From positions 3,474 to 67,473 of the forward strand of contig NZ_JBHUWD010000027.1 of NCBI RefSeq assembly GCF_042670205.1: DNA of 64,000 nt. Reading direction: 5' to 3'. The notes beneath the pieces are model-generated. The model was not told the DNA's origin. It saw nothing but the letters and a program-made list of their open reading frames with translations, and made no database searches. Of this stretch, positions 10,021 through 17,304 are shown one piece after another (position 1 is the stretch's first letter; each line of letters begins with the position of its first letter). Origin of the DNA: Luteimicrobium sp042670205 (GTDB lineage: Bacteria > Actinomycetota > Actinomycetes > Actinomycetales > Cellulomonadaceae). A program made the translations under genes and the position numbers.

Positions 10021-10131
10021 GGACGGCCGAGCCGGACCCTTGTGCGCGATCTTCTGTCCGCGCCCCTCGTTCCTCGGGGCGCTCCCGTCAGACCCACCAC
10101 GATCGCGCACAAGGGTCCGGCTCTGCCGTCC
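10021..10131. repeat. 111-nt inverted repeat with 31-bp arms downstream of ilvC
   Basis: Arm 10021-10051 is the reverse complement of 10101-10131 at 30 of 31 positions. The 49-nt interior holds a second hairpin, GCGCCCC (10060-10066) pairing with GGGGCGC (10076-10082). It starts 34 nt after the ilvC stop, so it could terminate or protect the ilvBNC mRNA. The arms are much longer than ordinary terminators here and there is no T-tract. It may instead be a small non-autonomous mobile or palindromic repeat element. The rest of the gap 9987-10235 shows nothing else recognisable. Confidence 0.72.
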
Positions 10132-10235
10132 TCTGCTGTTTCCTCGCCTTCCGGGCGTCGTGTGTCGACGACGGCGTCGCTGCCGTTCGCTCGTCGCCGT
10201 CCGGGTCGGCTCGTCGGGTTTCGCGGAGGTGGCTG

Positions 10236-11438
10236 GTGGACTCGTGGACCGAACCGCACTGGGGGTCGTCGGCGCTGGTCGTCGTGGACGTGCAGGTGGA
10301 CTTCGTCGAGGGCGGCGCCATGCCCGTCAGCGGGACGCGGGACGTGGTGCCCGCGCTCGTGCGGCTCGTCGAGGCGTACCGGGCGGCCGGGCTGCCCGTC
10401 GTGCACGTCGTGCGGCTGTATGACGGCGACGACGTCGACCTCGTGAGGCGTGCGGTGATCGCCGAAGGGGCGGCCGTCGTGCGGCCGGGGACGCCGGGGG
10501 CCGAGCTGCTCGAGGAGCTCCTGCCGGTCGGGGCCGGTGCGCTCGACGCCACCCTCTTGCTGCGCGGTGAGCCGCAGCACCTCGGGCCGCGCGAGGTCGC
10601 GCTCTGGAAGCCGCGGTGGTCGGCGTTCCACCGGACCTCCCTCGAGGAACTGCTGCGGGGCTGGGACGTCGACACCGTCGTCGTGGCCGGCTGCAACTTC
10701 CCCAACTGCCCCCGCGCCACCGTGATCGACGCGTCGCAGCGCGACCTCCGCGTCGCCGTCGTGCCCGACGCCACCTCGCAGGTCACCGACGAGAGGATCC
10801 GGCAGGTCGCGTCGCTCGGCGTCGCGATCGCGACGACCGAGGACGTCGTCGGCGCGGTCTCTGGTGTCGCCGCGCCCAGTCCCGAGCCCGTCGACCCGGC
10901 TCGTGCCGCACACGACCAGGCGCAGGCCGAGGCCGTGCTGGCCTACTGGGAGCGGGTACGGCACCTCGCCGGGATCGGCCAGCTCGACGTGGTCACCGGC
11001 AGGACCGTCGCGTCCGCGGTCCCGCCACCTGCGTGGTCCTTCGGGGACAGCCCGCGGCTCGCGGACGAGCTGCTCGCTCTGGTGCTCGCAGGGCGCAAGA
11101 CCGCGACCTCGTCGTCGCTGGTCGAGTACGAGGACGGCGGTGAGCCGCTCCCTCGCGTCGGCGAGCTGTCCATCCTGCTCGACGGCGCCGGACGGCCACG
11201 CGCGATGATCCGCACCACGCGCGTCGACACCGTGCCCTTCGACCAGGTCTCGGTGGAGTTCGCAGCCGCGGAGGGCGAGGACGACCGGTCGCTCGCGTCG
11301 TGGCGCCGCGAGCACGAGCGGTACTTCCGGCGCGTCCTCGGCGAGGATCGCTTCGACCCCGCGATCCCCGTCGTCTGCGAGCGGTTCGAGCTCCTCCACC
11401 CGACCTGGTCCCTCGAACGCACCCTCACCACGCCATGA
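10236..11438 (+). CDS. Isochorismatase-family cysteine hydrolase fused to an ASCH domain
   Basis: 400 residues. The first 200 are an isochorismatase-like fold: ALVVVDVQVDFVEGG carries the catalytic Asp, KPRWSAF the Lys, and VVVAGCNFPNCPRATVIDA the nucleophilic Cys. This superfamily includes nicotinamidases and N-carbamoyl hydrolases. After a linker (about 210-250), residues 255-400 resemble an ASCH/DUF984 RNA-binding-like domain: SFGDSPRLADELLALVLAGRKTATSS and then PFDQVSVEFAAAEGE...W. The start is GTG 10236 with GGAGGT upstream. I know of these domains separately but not of this fusion as a standard architecture. The substrate is unknown. Confidence 0.8.
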   Translation: MDSWTEPHWGSSALVVVDVQVDFVEGGAMPVSGTRDVVPALVRLVEAYRAAGLPVVHVVRLYDGDDVDLVRRAVIAEGAAVVRPGTPGAELLEELLPVGAGALDATLLLRGEPQHLGPREVALWKPRWSAFHRTSLEELLRGWDVDTVVVAGCNFPNCPRATVIDASQRDLRVAVVPDATSQVTDERIRQVASLGVAIATTEDVVGAVSGVAAPSPEPVDPARAAHDQAQAEAVLAYWERVRHLAGIGQLDVVTGRTVASAVPPPAWSFGDSPRLADELLALVLAGRKTATSSSLVEYEDGGEPLPRVGELSILLDGAGRPRAMIRTTRVDTVPFDQVSVEFAAAEGEDDRSLASWRREHERYFRRVLGEDRFDPAIPVVCERFELLHPTWSLERTLTTP

Positions 11439-11439
11439 C

Positions 11440-11454
11440 GGCCAGACTCTGAGA
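11440..11454. promoter_or_regulatory. Weak candidate NdgR-type site before leuB
   Basis: Read on the minus strand this is TCTCAGAGTCTGGCC, one perfect TCTCAG half-site and a partial second half with the same 3-nt spacing as the strong dyad upstream of leuC. It lies 43-57 nt upstream of the leuB start. The match is partial and could be chance. Confidence 0.3.
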
Positions 11455-11496
11455 CGGCCGTCCGGCAGGCGACCGCGAGGACGTACCCTGGCCGGC

Positions 11497-12564
11497 ATGA
11501 CGCGCACCAACTCGATCCGCCTGGCCGTCGTGGCCGGTGACGGGATCGGCACCGAGGTCGTCGAGCAGGGCCTGCGGGTCCTCGACGCGGCCCTCGCCGG
11601 CACCGACGTGACCGTGCAGACCACGGAGTTCGACCTCGGCGCCCGGCGCTGGCACGCGACCGGCGAGACGCTGAGCGACGCCGACCTCGCGAGCATCCGC
11701 GAGCACGACGCGATCCTCCTCGGAGCGATCGGTGACCCGACGGTGCCGTCGGGCGTCCTCGAGCGGGGACTCCTCCTCAAGCTGCGCTTCAGCCTCGACC
11801 ACTACGTCAACCTGCGGCCGTCGAAGCTCTACCAGGGCGTGCGTTCGCCGCTCGCCGAGCCGGGCGAGATCGACTTCGTCGTCGTCCGTGAGGGCACCGA
11901 AGGGCCGTACACCGGCAACGGCGGTGCGCTGCGCGTGGGGACGCCGCAGGAGGTCGCGACCGAGGTCTCCGTCAACACGGCGTTCGGCATCGAGCGCGTG
12001 GTGCGCAACGCCTTCGAGCGTGCCCAGGCGCGCCCCCGCAAGCACCTGACGCTCGTGCACAAGCACAACGTCCTCGTGCACGCCGGCCACCTGTGGCGCC
12101 GGACCGTCGAGGCCGTGAACGCCGAGTACCCCGACGTCACCACGGACTACCTGCACGTCGACGCCGCCACGATCTTCCTCACCACGAAGCCGTCGCGCTT
12201 CGACGTGATCGTCACGGACAACCTCTTCGGCGACATCATCACCGACCAGGCCGCCGCCATTATCGGCGGGATCGGGCTCGCGGCGTCCGCGAACATCAAC
12301 CCGGACCGCGACGCCGACGGGAACTTCGTCGCGCCGTCGATGTTCGAGCCGGTGCACGGCTCGGCCCCCGACATCGCAGGCCAGGGCAAGGCCGACCCGA
12401 CCGCCACGGTCGCCTCGGTCGCGCTGCTCCTCGACCACCTCGGCTTCGCCGAGCAGTCGCGCGCCGTCGAGGCGGCCGTCGCGGCCGACCTGGCCGAGCG
12501 CGGCGACCGAGTACGGTCGACGGCCGAGGTGGGCGGCGACCTCGCCGCACGCGTCGCCGGCTGA
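11497..12564 (+). CDS. leuB: 3-isopropylmalate dehydrogenase
   Basis: 355 residues. NAD-dependent oxidative decarboxylation of 3-isopropylmalate in leucine synthesis; actinobacterial LeuB may also serve the citramalate route. Visible family features are VAGDGIGTEVVEQGL, REGTEGPYTGNGG with the substrate arginine and glycines, VHKHNVL, DNLFGDIITDQAAAIIGG (metal Asp residues) and FEPVHGSAPDIAGQGKADPTA. ATG 11497 lies 7 nt after TACCCT (11484-11489), so a leaderless mRNA is likely. ilvE follows after 77 nt with its own candidate promoter. Confidence 0.97.
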   Translation: MTRTNSIRLAVVAGDGIGTEVVEQGLRVLDAALAGTDVTVQTTEFDLGARRWHATGETLSDADLASIREHDAILLGAIGDPTVPSGVLERGLLLKLRFSLDHYVNLRPSKLYQGVRSPLAEPGEIDFVVVREGTEGPYTGNGGALRVGTPQEVATEVSVNTAFGIERVVRNAFERAQARPRKHLTLVHKHNVLVHAGHLWRRTVEAVNAEYPDVTTDYLHVDAATIFLTTKPSRFDVIVTDNLFGDIITDQAAAIIGGIGLAASANINPDRDADGNFVAPSMFEPVHGSAPDIAGQGKADPTATVASVALLLDHLGFAEQSRAVEAAVAADLAERGDRVRSTAEVGGDLAARVAG

Positions 12565-12607
12565 CCTGCCGCCTCGCGGGGCCCTGCCCCTCGGCCGTCT
12601 TCACCGG

Positions 12608-12630
12608 TAGATTCTTCTCAGCCAGTGAAA
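12608..12630 (+). promoter_or_regulatory. Candidate ilvE promoter and NdgR-type operator
   Basis: TAGATT (12608-12613) is a plausible -10 element. It is followed directly by TCTCAGCCAGTGAAA (12616-12630), which matches 12 of 15 positions of the dyad TCTCAGCCGCTGAGA found between ndgR and leuC. The site would cover the transcription start, a repressor position. Confidence 0.45.
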
Positions 12631-12641
12631 GGCCTGGAACC

Positions 12642-13742
12642 ATGAGCATCACGACTGCCGTCAACGCGTTCGACATCCGCCTGACCGACACGCCCACGCC
12701 CGACGCCGACCGTGAGGCCGCGCTCGCCGCGCCCAAGTTCGGCACCGTCTTCAGCGACCACATGGCGCGCGTGAGCTGGTCTGCCGCAGACGGCTGGCAC
12801 GACCGGCGCGTCGAGAAGTACGGACCGCTGCAGCTCGACCCGGCGACCGCCGTCCTGCACTACGCCCAGGAGATCTTCGAGGGTCTCAAGGCGTACAAGC
12901 ACGCCGACGGCTCGGTCTGGACGTTCCGGCCCGAGGCCAACGCCGAGCGGTTCCGGCGGTCCGCGCACCGGCTCGCCCTGCCGCAGCTGTCCGCCGAGGA
13001 CTTCGTCGGGTCGATCGAGGCGCTCGTCCGGACGGATGCCGCCTGGATCCCCACGGGCGAGGAGACCAGCCTCTACCTGCGGCCGTTCATGTACGCGTCC
13101 GAGGCTTTCCTCGGCGTGCGGCCGTCGCTCGAGGTCGAGTACCTCGTCATCGCGAGCCCCGTCGGCCCCTACTTCGCGGGCGGCGTGAAGCCGGTCTCGA
13201 TCTGGGTGGCCGAGGACTACCACCGCGCGGGCGCCGGCGGGACCGGCGCCGCCAAGTGCGGCGGCAACTACGCCGCGAGCCTCCTCCCGCAGCAGGAGGC
13301 GTACGAGAAGGGCTGCGAGCAGGTCTGCTTCCTCGACGCGACGACCAACACGGCCGTCGAGGAGCTCGGCGGCATGAACGTGTTCGTCGTGCGCGCCGAC
13401 GGGACCGTCGAGACGCCCGAGCTGACCGGGTCGATCCTCGAGGGCGTGACGCGCTCGTCGATCCTGCGGCTGCTGGCGGACAAGGGGCACGACGTCGTCG
13501 AGAAGCGCATCCCGCTCGACGAGCTGCTCGCCGGGCTCGCCGACGGCTCCGTCTCCGAGGTGTTCGCGTGCGGTACCGCCGCCGTCATCACCCCGATCGG
13601 CCGGCTCGCGGGCGAGGGGTTCGACGTGACGATCAGTGACGGGGTCGCAGGCGAGGTCACGAGCGCGATCCGCGACGAGCTCACCGACATCCAGTACGGC
13701 CGCGCCGACGACCGTTACGGGTGGCTGCACCGGCTCGTCTGA
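12642..13742 (+). CDS. ilvE: Branched-chain amino acid aminotransferase
   Basis: 366 residues, class IV PLP aminotransferase. It makes the last transamination to Val, Leu and Ile. The PLP lysine is in GGTGAAKCGGNYAAS, and the class IV motif EELGGMNVFVV is present. EVFACGTAAVITPIG binds the cofactor phosphate. The N-terminus FGTVFSDHMARVSW and HYAQEIFEGLKAYK are typical of the long actinobacterial type. ATG 12642 is chosen by homology of the N-terminus; spacing from leuB is 77 nt. Confidence 0.97.
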   Translation: MSITTAVNAFDIRLTDTPTPDADREAALAAPKFGTVFSDHMARVSWSAADGWHDRRVEKYGPLQLDPATAVLHYAQEIFEGLKAYKHADGSVWTFRPEANAERFRRSAHRLALPQLSAEDFVGSIEALVRTDAAWIPTGEETSLYLRPFMYASEAFLGVRPSLEVEYLVIASPVGPYFAGGVKPVSIWVAEDYHRAGAGGTGAAKCGGNYAASLLPQQEAYEKGCEQVCFLDATTNTAVEELGGMNVFVVRADGTVETPELTGSILEGVTRSSILRLLADKGHDVVEKRIPLDELLAGLADGSVSEVFACGTAAVITPIGRLAGEGFDVTISDGVAGEVTSAIRDELTDIQYGRADDRYGWLHRLV

Positions 13743-13768
13743 GCCAGCAGCGCGCGTCACGACCGGAA

Positions 13769-13806
13769 CGGCCGCCCCGCCGCCCGAGAGGCGGTGAAGG
13801 CGGCCG
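13769..13806. terminator. Terminator hairpin between convergent genes
   Basis: CGGCCGCC (13769-13776) pairs with GGCGGCCG (13799-13806), in the 77-nt gap between ilvE and the opposing membrane-protein gene. It can act in both directions. There is no T-tract. Confidence 0.55.
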
Positions 13807-13819
13807 CCGGCGCGTTGCG

Positions 13820-14422
13820 TCAGGCGCCGCGCGGCGGGTAGCTCGGCGGGTTCTGCCCCGCGGGTCCGGTCGACGGAGGTGCCGGGGTCGGGCGCGGAGC
13901 GGGGCGGATCGTGCGGGTCGCGACGCCCGCGAGCAGCGACCAGGTGGCGAGGCCGATGACGAGGTTTACGATGGCCGACAGCACCGCGCGGTCGAGGTGG
14001 CTGGTCCAGGCGAAGGGCAGCACCGTGATCAGGGCGGTGGCGAGGACCATCAGCCAACCGAAGAACCGCTTCGGCCGCGGCGTCGAGACGACGAGGAGCG
14101 CGAGCACGGCGGCGGCGAGGACGGCGAAGATCGCTCCGTCGATCGCGAAGGCTGCAGCGTGCGAGCCGGTGCTGAACAGGTCGGGCGGCGGCACCATGTC
14201 CTGGTCGAAGATGCCTTCGATCACGACGACGCCGACGAGGCCGATCAGGGCGGCGACCAGGGCCGTCGCGAGCGCGCCCGCGACGTAGCGGCCACCCTCG
14301 AGTGTCAGCTTGGGGTCGTACGGATCACGGGGCGCCGCGGGCGTGAAGTCGGAGCTGGGGTCGCCGGCCGGCTGACCGGAGGGTCCCTGCTGGCCGGGTG
14401 CGGGCTGGTACGGCTGGGACAC
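13820..14422 (-). CDS. Four-TM membrane protein of unknown function (DUF6069-like)
   Basis: 200 residues. A Gln/Pro/Gly-rich cytoplasmic N-terminus of about 45 residues is followed by four hydrophobic segments: near 48-70 (GALATALVAALIGLVGVVVI), 90-112, 120-140 and 145-170. A Pro-rich tail ends SYPPRGA. The pattern of four short TM helices with conserved polar positions resembles actinobacterial DUF6069 proteins, but this is a judgement from shape. No enzyme motif is present. It runs opposite to ilvE and away from cimA. Confidence 0.65.
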   Translation of the reverse strand: MSQPYQPAPGQQGPSGQPAGDPSSDFTPAAPRDPYDPKLTLEGGRYVAGALATALVAALIGLVGVVVIEGIFDQDMVPPPDLFSTGSHAAAFAIDGAIFAVLAAAVLALLVVSTPRPKRFFGWLMVLATALITVLPFAWTSHLDRAVLSAIVNLVIGLATWSLLAGVATRTIRPAPRPTPAPPSTGPAGQNPPSYPPRGA

Positions 14423-14529
14423 GTCGGGCTCCTTCGGTCAGCGGTTCCGGACGCCCCCATCGTGCCGCGCACCGGGCTTCTGGGCACGTCAGCGGCGTGG
14501 ACCACCCGCCGTCCGCCTGATGGACGCGG

Positions 14530-14559
14530 GTGACAGGACGCACCCGGGTGTGGCAACAT
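14530..14559 (+). promoter_or_regulatory. Predicted promoter of the cimA leader
   Basis: GTGACA (14530-14535) and CAACAT (14554-14559) lie 18 nt apart. The GTG of the leader peptide starts 7 nt after the -10 box, the same distance as at ilvB, so transcription should start at or next to that GTG. Confidence 0.6.
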
Positions 14560-14566
14560 CACGACC

Positions 14567-14602
14567 GTGACTCACCTGGTTGCGGAGCTTATTCTCACCT
14601 AG
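14567..14602 (+). CDS. cimA leader peptide (11 aa), branched-chain attenuation peptide
   Basis: GTG 14567 reads MTHLVAELILT and ends at TAG 14600-14602. Five of eleven residues are Leu, Val or Ile. Their codons include GTT, CTT and ATT, all unusual in DNA where third positions are almost always G or C. A terminator hairpin with seven T follows within 60 nt. The layout copies that of the ilvB leader. No ribosome site is seen, and the predicted transcription start falls on the GTG. Confidence 0.78.
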   Translation: MTHLVAELILT

Positions 14603-14659
14603 CGCGTTCGACACACCTCGTCGAACGCGCAGACCTCCCGCACCCCGGGGGGTTTTTTT
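14602..14659 (+). promoter_or_regulatory. cimA transcription attenuator (hairpin plus terminator)
   Basis: A perfect 10-bp stem (GCGCGTTCGA 14602-14611 with 14621-14630, 9-nt loop) begins at the last base of the leader stop codon. It is followed by a terminator stem, ACCTCCC (14633-14639) with GGGGGGT (14647-14653) including one T-G pair, and a run of seven T ending at 14659. CimA starts 207 nt further on, so the terminator controls its transcription. The stretch 14660-14865 shows no other feature I can name. Confidence 0.8.
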
Positions 14660-14865
14660 GTTGCCGGGCCCACCACCGCCCGGCACCACGGAACGAGCTC
14701 CCGGCCCCGACCCCGGGCCGACCGTCGCGGCACCGCCGCTCGGCGACCGAGGTGGACCACGCTCGCCGGTGCCCCGCTCCATCCGGAGCGGGGCCCGGCG
14801 ACGAAACCGACCGCACGCCTGCCGCTGTCCCCCCAGGTGCGGGACCGCAGGAAGAGAGCCACCCG

Positions 14866-16473
14866 ATGACCTTCCACGTCTACGACACGACGCTCCGCGA
14901 CGGTGCGCAGCAGGAGGGGATGAACCTCTCCGTCGCGGACAAGCTGGCGATCGCGCCGCTGCTGGACGAGCTGGGCGTCGGGTTCATCGAGGGCGGCTGG
15001 CCGGGTGCGGTACCGAAGGACACCGAGTTCTTCCGTCGTGCGGCCAAGGAGCTCGACCTCAAGAACGCGGTGCTCGCCGCGTTCGGTTCCACGCGCAAGG
15101 CGGGGACCCGCGCCGTCGACGACCCGCAGGTGCGGGCGCTGGTCGACTCGGAGGCGCCCGTCGTCGCGCTCGTCTCCAAGTCGGACCTGCGCCACGCCGA
15201 GCGCGCGCTGCGCACCACGGGCGACGAGAACCTGGCGATGATCTCCGACACCGTCGCCTTCCTCGTGCGCGAGGGCCGCCGCGTCGTCGTGGACGCCGAG
15301 CACTTCTTCGACGGCTACCGGTTCGACGCCGACTACTCGCGGGCCGCGGTCCTCACGGCGTTCGAGGCCGGAGCCGAGGTCGTGGCGCTGTGCGACACGA
15401 ACGGCGGCATGATCCCCGACTGGATCACCGAGATCGTCTCCGAGCTCCGCGAGCACACCGGTGACCGGATCCTCGGCATCCACACGCACAACGACTCGGG
15501 CTGCGCCGTCGCGAACTCCCTGGCCGCGGTGAGCGCAGGCGCGACCCACGTCCAGGGCACCGTCAACGGGTACGGGGAGCGGACCGGCAACGCGGACCTC
15601 CTCACCATCGTGGCGAACCTCGAGCTCAAGCTGGGCCGGCAGCTCCTCGCCGCCGACGGGCTGCAGGAGGCCACGCGGATCGCGCACGCGATCAGCGAGC
15701 TGACCAACATCACGCCCTACGGACGTCAGCCGTACGTCGGCGCGAGCGCGTTCGCGCACAAGGCCGGCCTCCACGCGAGCGCCATCAAGGTCGACCCCGA
15801 CCTGTACCAGCACATCGACCCGACGCTCGTCGGCAACGACATGCGCATGCTGATCTCCGACATGGCAGGGCGCGCGTCGATCGAGCTCAAGGGTCGGGAG
15901 CTCGGGTTCGACCTGGCCGGACAGGGGGACCTGCTCTCGCGCGTGACCAACCGGGTCAAGGACGCCGAGGCGCACGGCTACACCTACGACGCCGCCGACG
16001 CCTCCTTCGAGCTCCTCCTGCGCGAAGAGATCGACGGCAGCCTCCCGCCGTACTTCCGCGTCGAGAGCTGGCGGACGATCGTCGAGACCCGGCCGGAGTC
16101 GAGCGGGACGGAGAAGGCCGACGGCGTCGTCGCGACCGCCGAGGCCACGGTCAAGCTCCACACCGGCGAAGAGCGCATCGTCTCGACCGGCGAGGGCAAC
16201 GGGCCCGTCAACGCCCTCGACCACGCGCTGCGCCAGGCGCTCGTGCGCGTGTACCCCGAGCTCGAGGAGTTCGAGCTCATCGACTTCAAGGTCCGCATCC
16301 TCGACCAGTCGCACGGCACCGACGCGATCACGCGCGTGCTCATCGAGACGACCGACGGCAACCGCTCCTGGTCCACCGTCGGCGTCGGGCCGAACCTCAT
16401 CGAGGCTGCGTGGGAGGCCCTGACCGGGTCGACGGTCTACGGGCTCATCCACGCAGGCGTCGAGCCGCGCTGA
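14866..16473 (+). CDS. cimA: (R)-citramalate synthase / LeuA-like acyltransferase
   Basis: 535 residues. It condenses acetyl-CoA with pyruvate to citramalate, giving 2-oxobutyrate for isoleucine without threonine. The TIM barrel opens with YDTTLRDGAQQEGMNLS, where Arg and Asp bind the metal and oxo acid. HTHNDSGCAVANSL holds the metal-binding His pair, and NGYGERTGNADL the glycine loop. A LeuA-type allosteric dimer domain covers roughly 395-535. Length and the AQQEGM motif fit CimA rather than LeuA, which is about 570-600 residues in actinobacteria. ATG 14866 follows GGAAGAGAG. Expression is under a BCAA attenuator. Confidence 0.9.
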   Translation: MTFHVYDTTLRDGAQQEGMNLSVADKLAIAPLLDELGVGFIEGGWPGAVPKDTEFFRRAAKELDLKNAVLAAFGSTRKAGTRAVDDPQVRALVDSEAPVVALVSKSDLRHAERALRTTGDENLAMISDTVAFLVREGRRVVVDAEHFFDGYRFDADYSRAAVLTAFEAGAEVVALCDTNGGMIPDWITEIVSELREHTGDRILGIHTHNDSGCAVANSLAAVSAGATHVQGTVNGYGERTGNADLLTIVANLELKLGRQLLAADGLQEATRIAHAISELTNITPYGRQPYVGASAFAHKAGLHASAIKVDPDLYQHIDPTLVGNDMRMLISDMAGRASIELKGRELGFDLAGQGDLLSRVTNRVKDAEAHGYTYDAADASFELLLREEIDGSLPPYFRVESWRTIVETRPESSGTEKADGVVATAEATVKLHTGEERIVSTGEGNGPVNALDHALRQALVRVYPELEEFELIDFKVRILDQSHGTDAITRVLIETTDGNRSWSTVGVGPNLIEAAWEALTGSTVYGLIHAGVEPR

Positions 16474-16479
16474 CCCCGC

Positions 16480-16502
16480 GACGCAGACGGGCCGTCTGCG
16501 TC
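16480..16502. terminator. Bidirectional terminator between cimA and the opposing gene
   Basis: GACGCAGAC (16480-16488) pairs with GTCTGCGTC (16494-16502) around a 5-nt loop. It starts 7 nt after the cimA stop and lies 18 nt beyond the end of the convergent gene. Confidence 0.65.
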
Positions 16503-16519
16503 CCGACGGGAATCGAGCG

Positions 16520-17200
16520 TCAGGGCTCGCGCGTGACCTCGAGCTGCACGCGGGTGCCGGCGAGCCGCGCGACCATGTCGTCGAGGAGCGCCGCGGAGCG
16601 CTCGCCGAAGCCGTCGCCCGCGGTGCCCCGGACGGCGAGGTGGATGCGCACCGGGTAGGACGTGCCGGCCGACTCGGGGACGATGCCCTTGACCCTGTCG
16701 GTCGTGACGGCGGTCAGCGTCGCCTGCACGAGGGCGCGCAGCTCGCCACGGGTCGAGTCGTCGTCGGACCCGGCTTCCGTGGCGAGATCTACGCGCAGCT
16801 GCCCGGCCGCGTCGTCCCAGACGGGAGCCGCGCCGCCCCGCGGGTAGCTCACGACGGCGAGCGGCGCCACGCCCTGCAGGCGTCCCACCAGGTCCTCGGC
16901 CTCGTGGCGCGTGTACGGGCCGTAGTCGTCCTCGCACACCGCGACCTCGAGACGCACCGACGCGCCCTTGGCGCCCTGCGGCATCGAGTGGCCGAACTCG
17001 CCTTCGCGCACGCCGCGGACGACGCCCAGCACGAGGGTCCCGAGGGCCTCCGCGGTCTCCCGGTCGTCGTCGGGCACGGCCACGAGCGAGCTGCGGAGCA
17101 CGACCTCGTTCGTGGACGCGCGCCACGTCTCGGTGACGTCGTCGGGCACGGGCGGGAGCTCGGCGGGCGCGGCCTCGCGGCGGGCGAACGGGTTCTTCAT
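16520..17200 (-). CDS. Conserved hypothetical protein (226 aa)
   Basis: I do not recognise the family. The preferred start is ATG 17200 (MKNPFARREAAPAELPPVP); an in-frame ATG at 17224 is also open. The protein is acidic and soluble with no membrane segment or signal peptide. It appears to hold two similar halves ending in amphipathic stretches (RSSLVAVPDDDRETAEALGT and TDRVKGIVPESAGTSYPVRI). VSYPRGGAAPVWDDAAGQLR in the middle is the most motif-like stretch. It converges on cimA and faces the lipoate ligase gene, with no operon partner. Confidence 0.6.
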   Translation of the reverse strand: MKNPFARREAAPAELPPVPDDVTETWRASTNEVVLRSSLVAVPDDDRETAEALGTLVLGVVRGVREGEFGHSMPQGAKGASVRLEVAVCEDDYGPYTRHEAEDLVGRLQGVAPLAVVSYPRGGAAPVWDDAAGQLRVDLATEAGSDDDSTRGELRALVQATLTAVTTDRVKGIVPESAGTSYPVRIHLAVRGTAGDGFGERSAALLDDMVARLAGTRVQLEVTREP

Positions 17201-17304
17201 GCGGACCAGGGTGGCACACGTCATGCCTACGCTCGGAATCGGCGGCCCACCTGGCCGGTTGTCGCCTGAGGACGGCTGGTAGGACGACGAGAACGGAGCG
17301 TGAC

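Noticed and set aside
14866..16473. leuA (2-isopropylmalate synthase)
   Set aside because: Shorter than actinobacterial LeuA and carries the AQQEGM motif and overall pattern of citramalate synthase.
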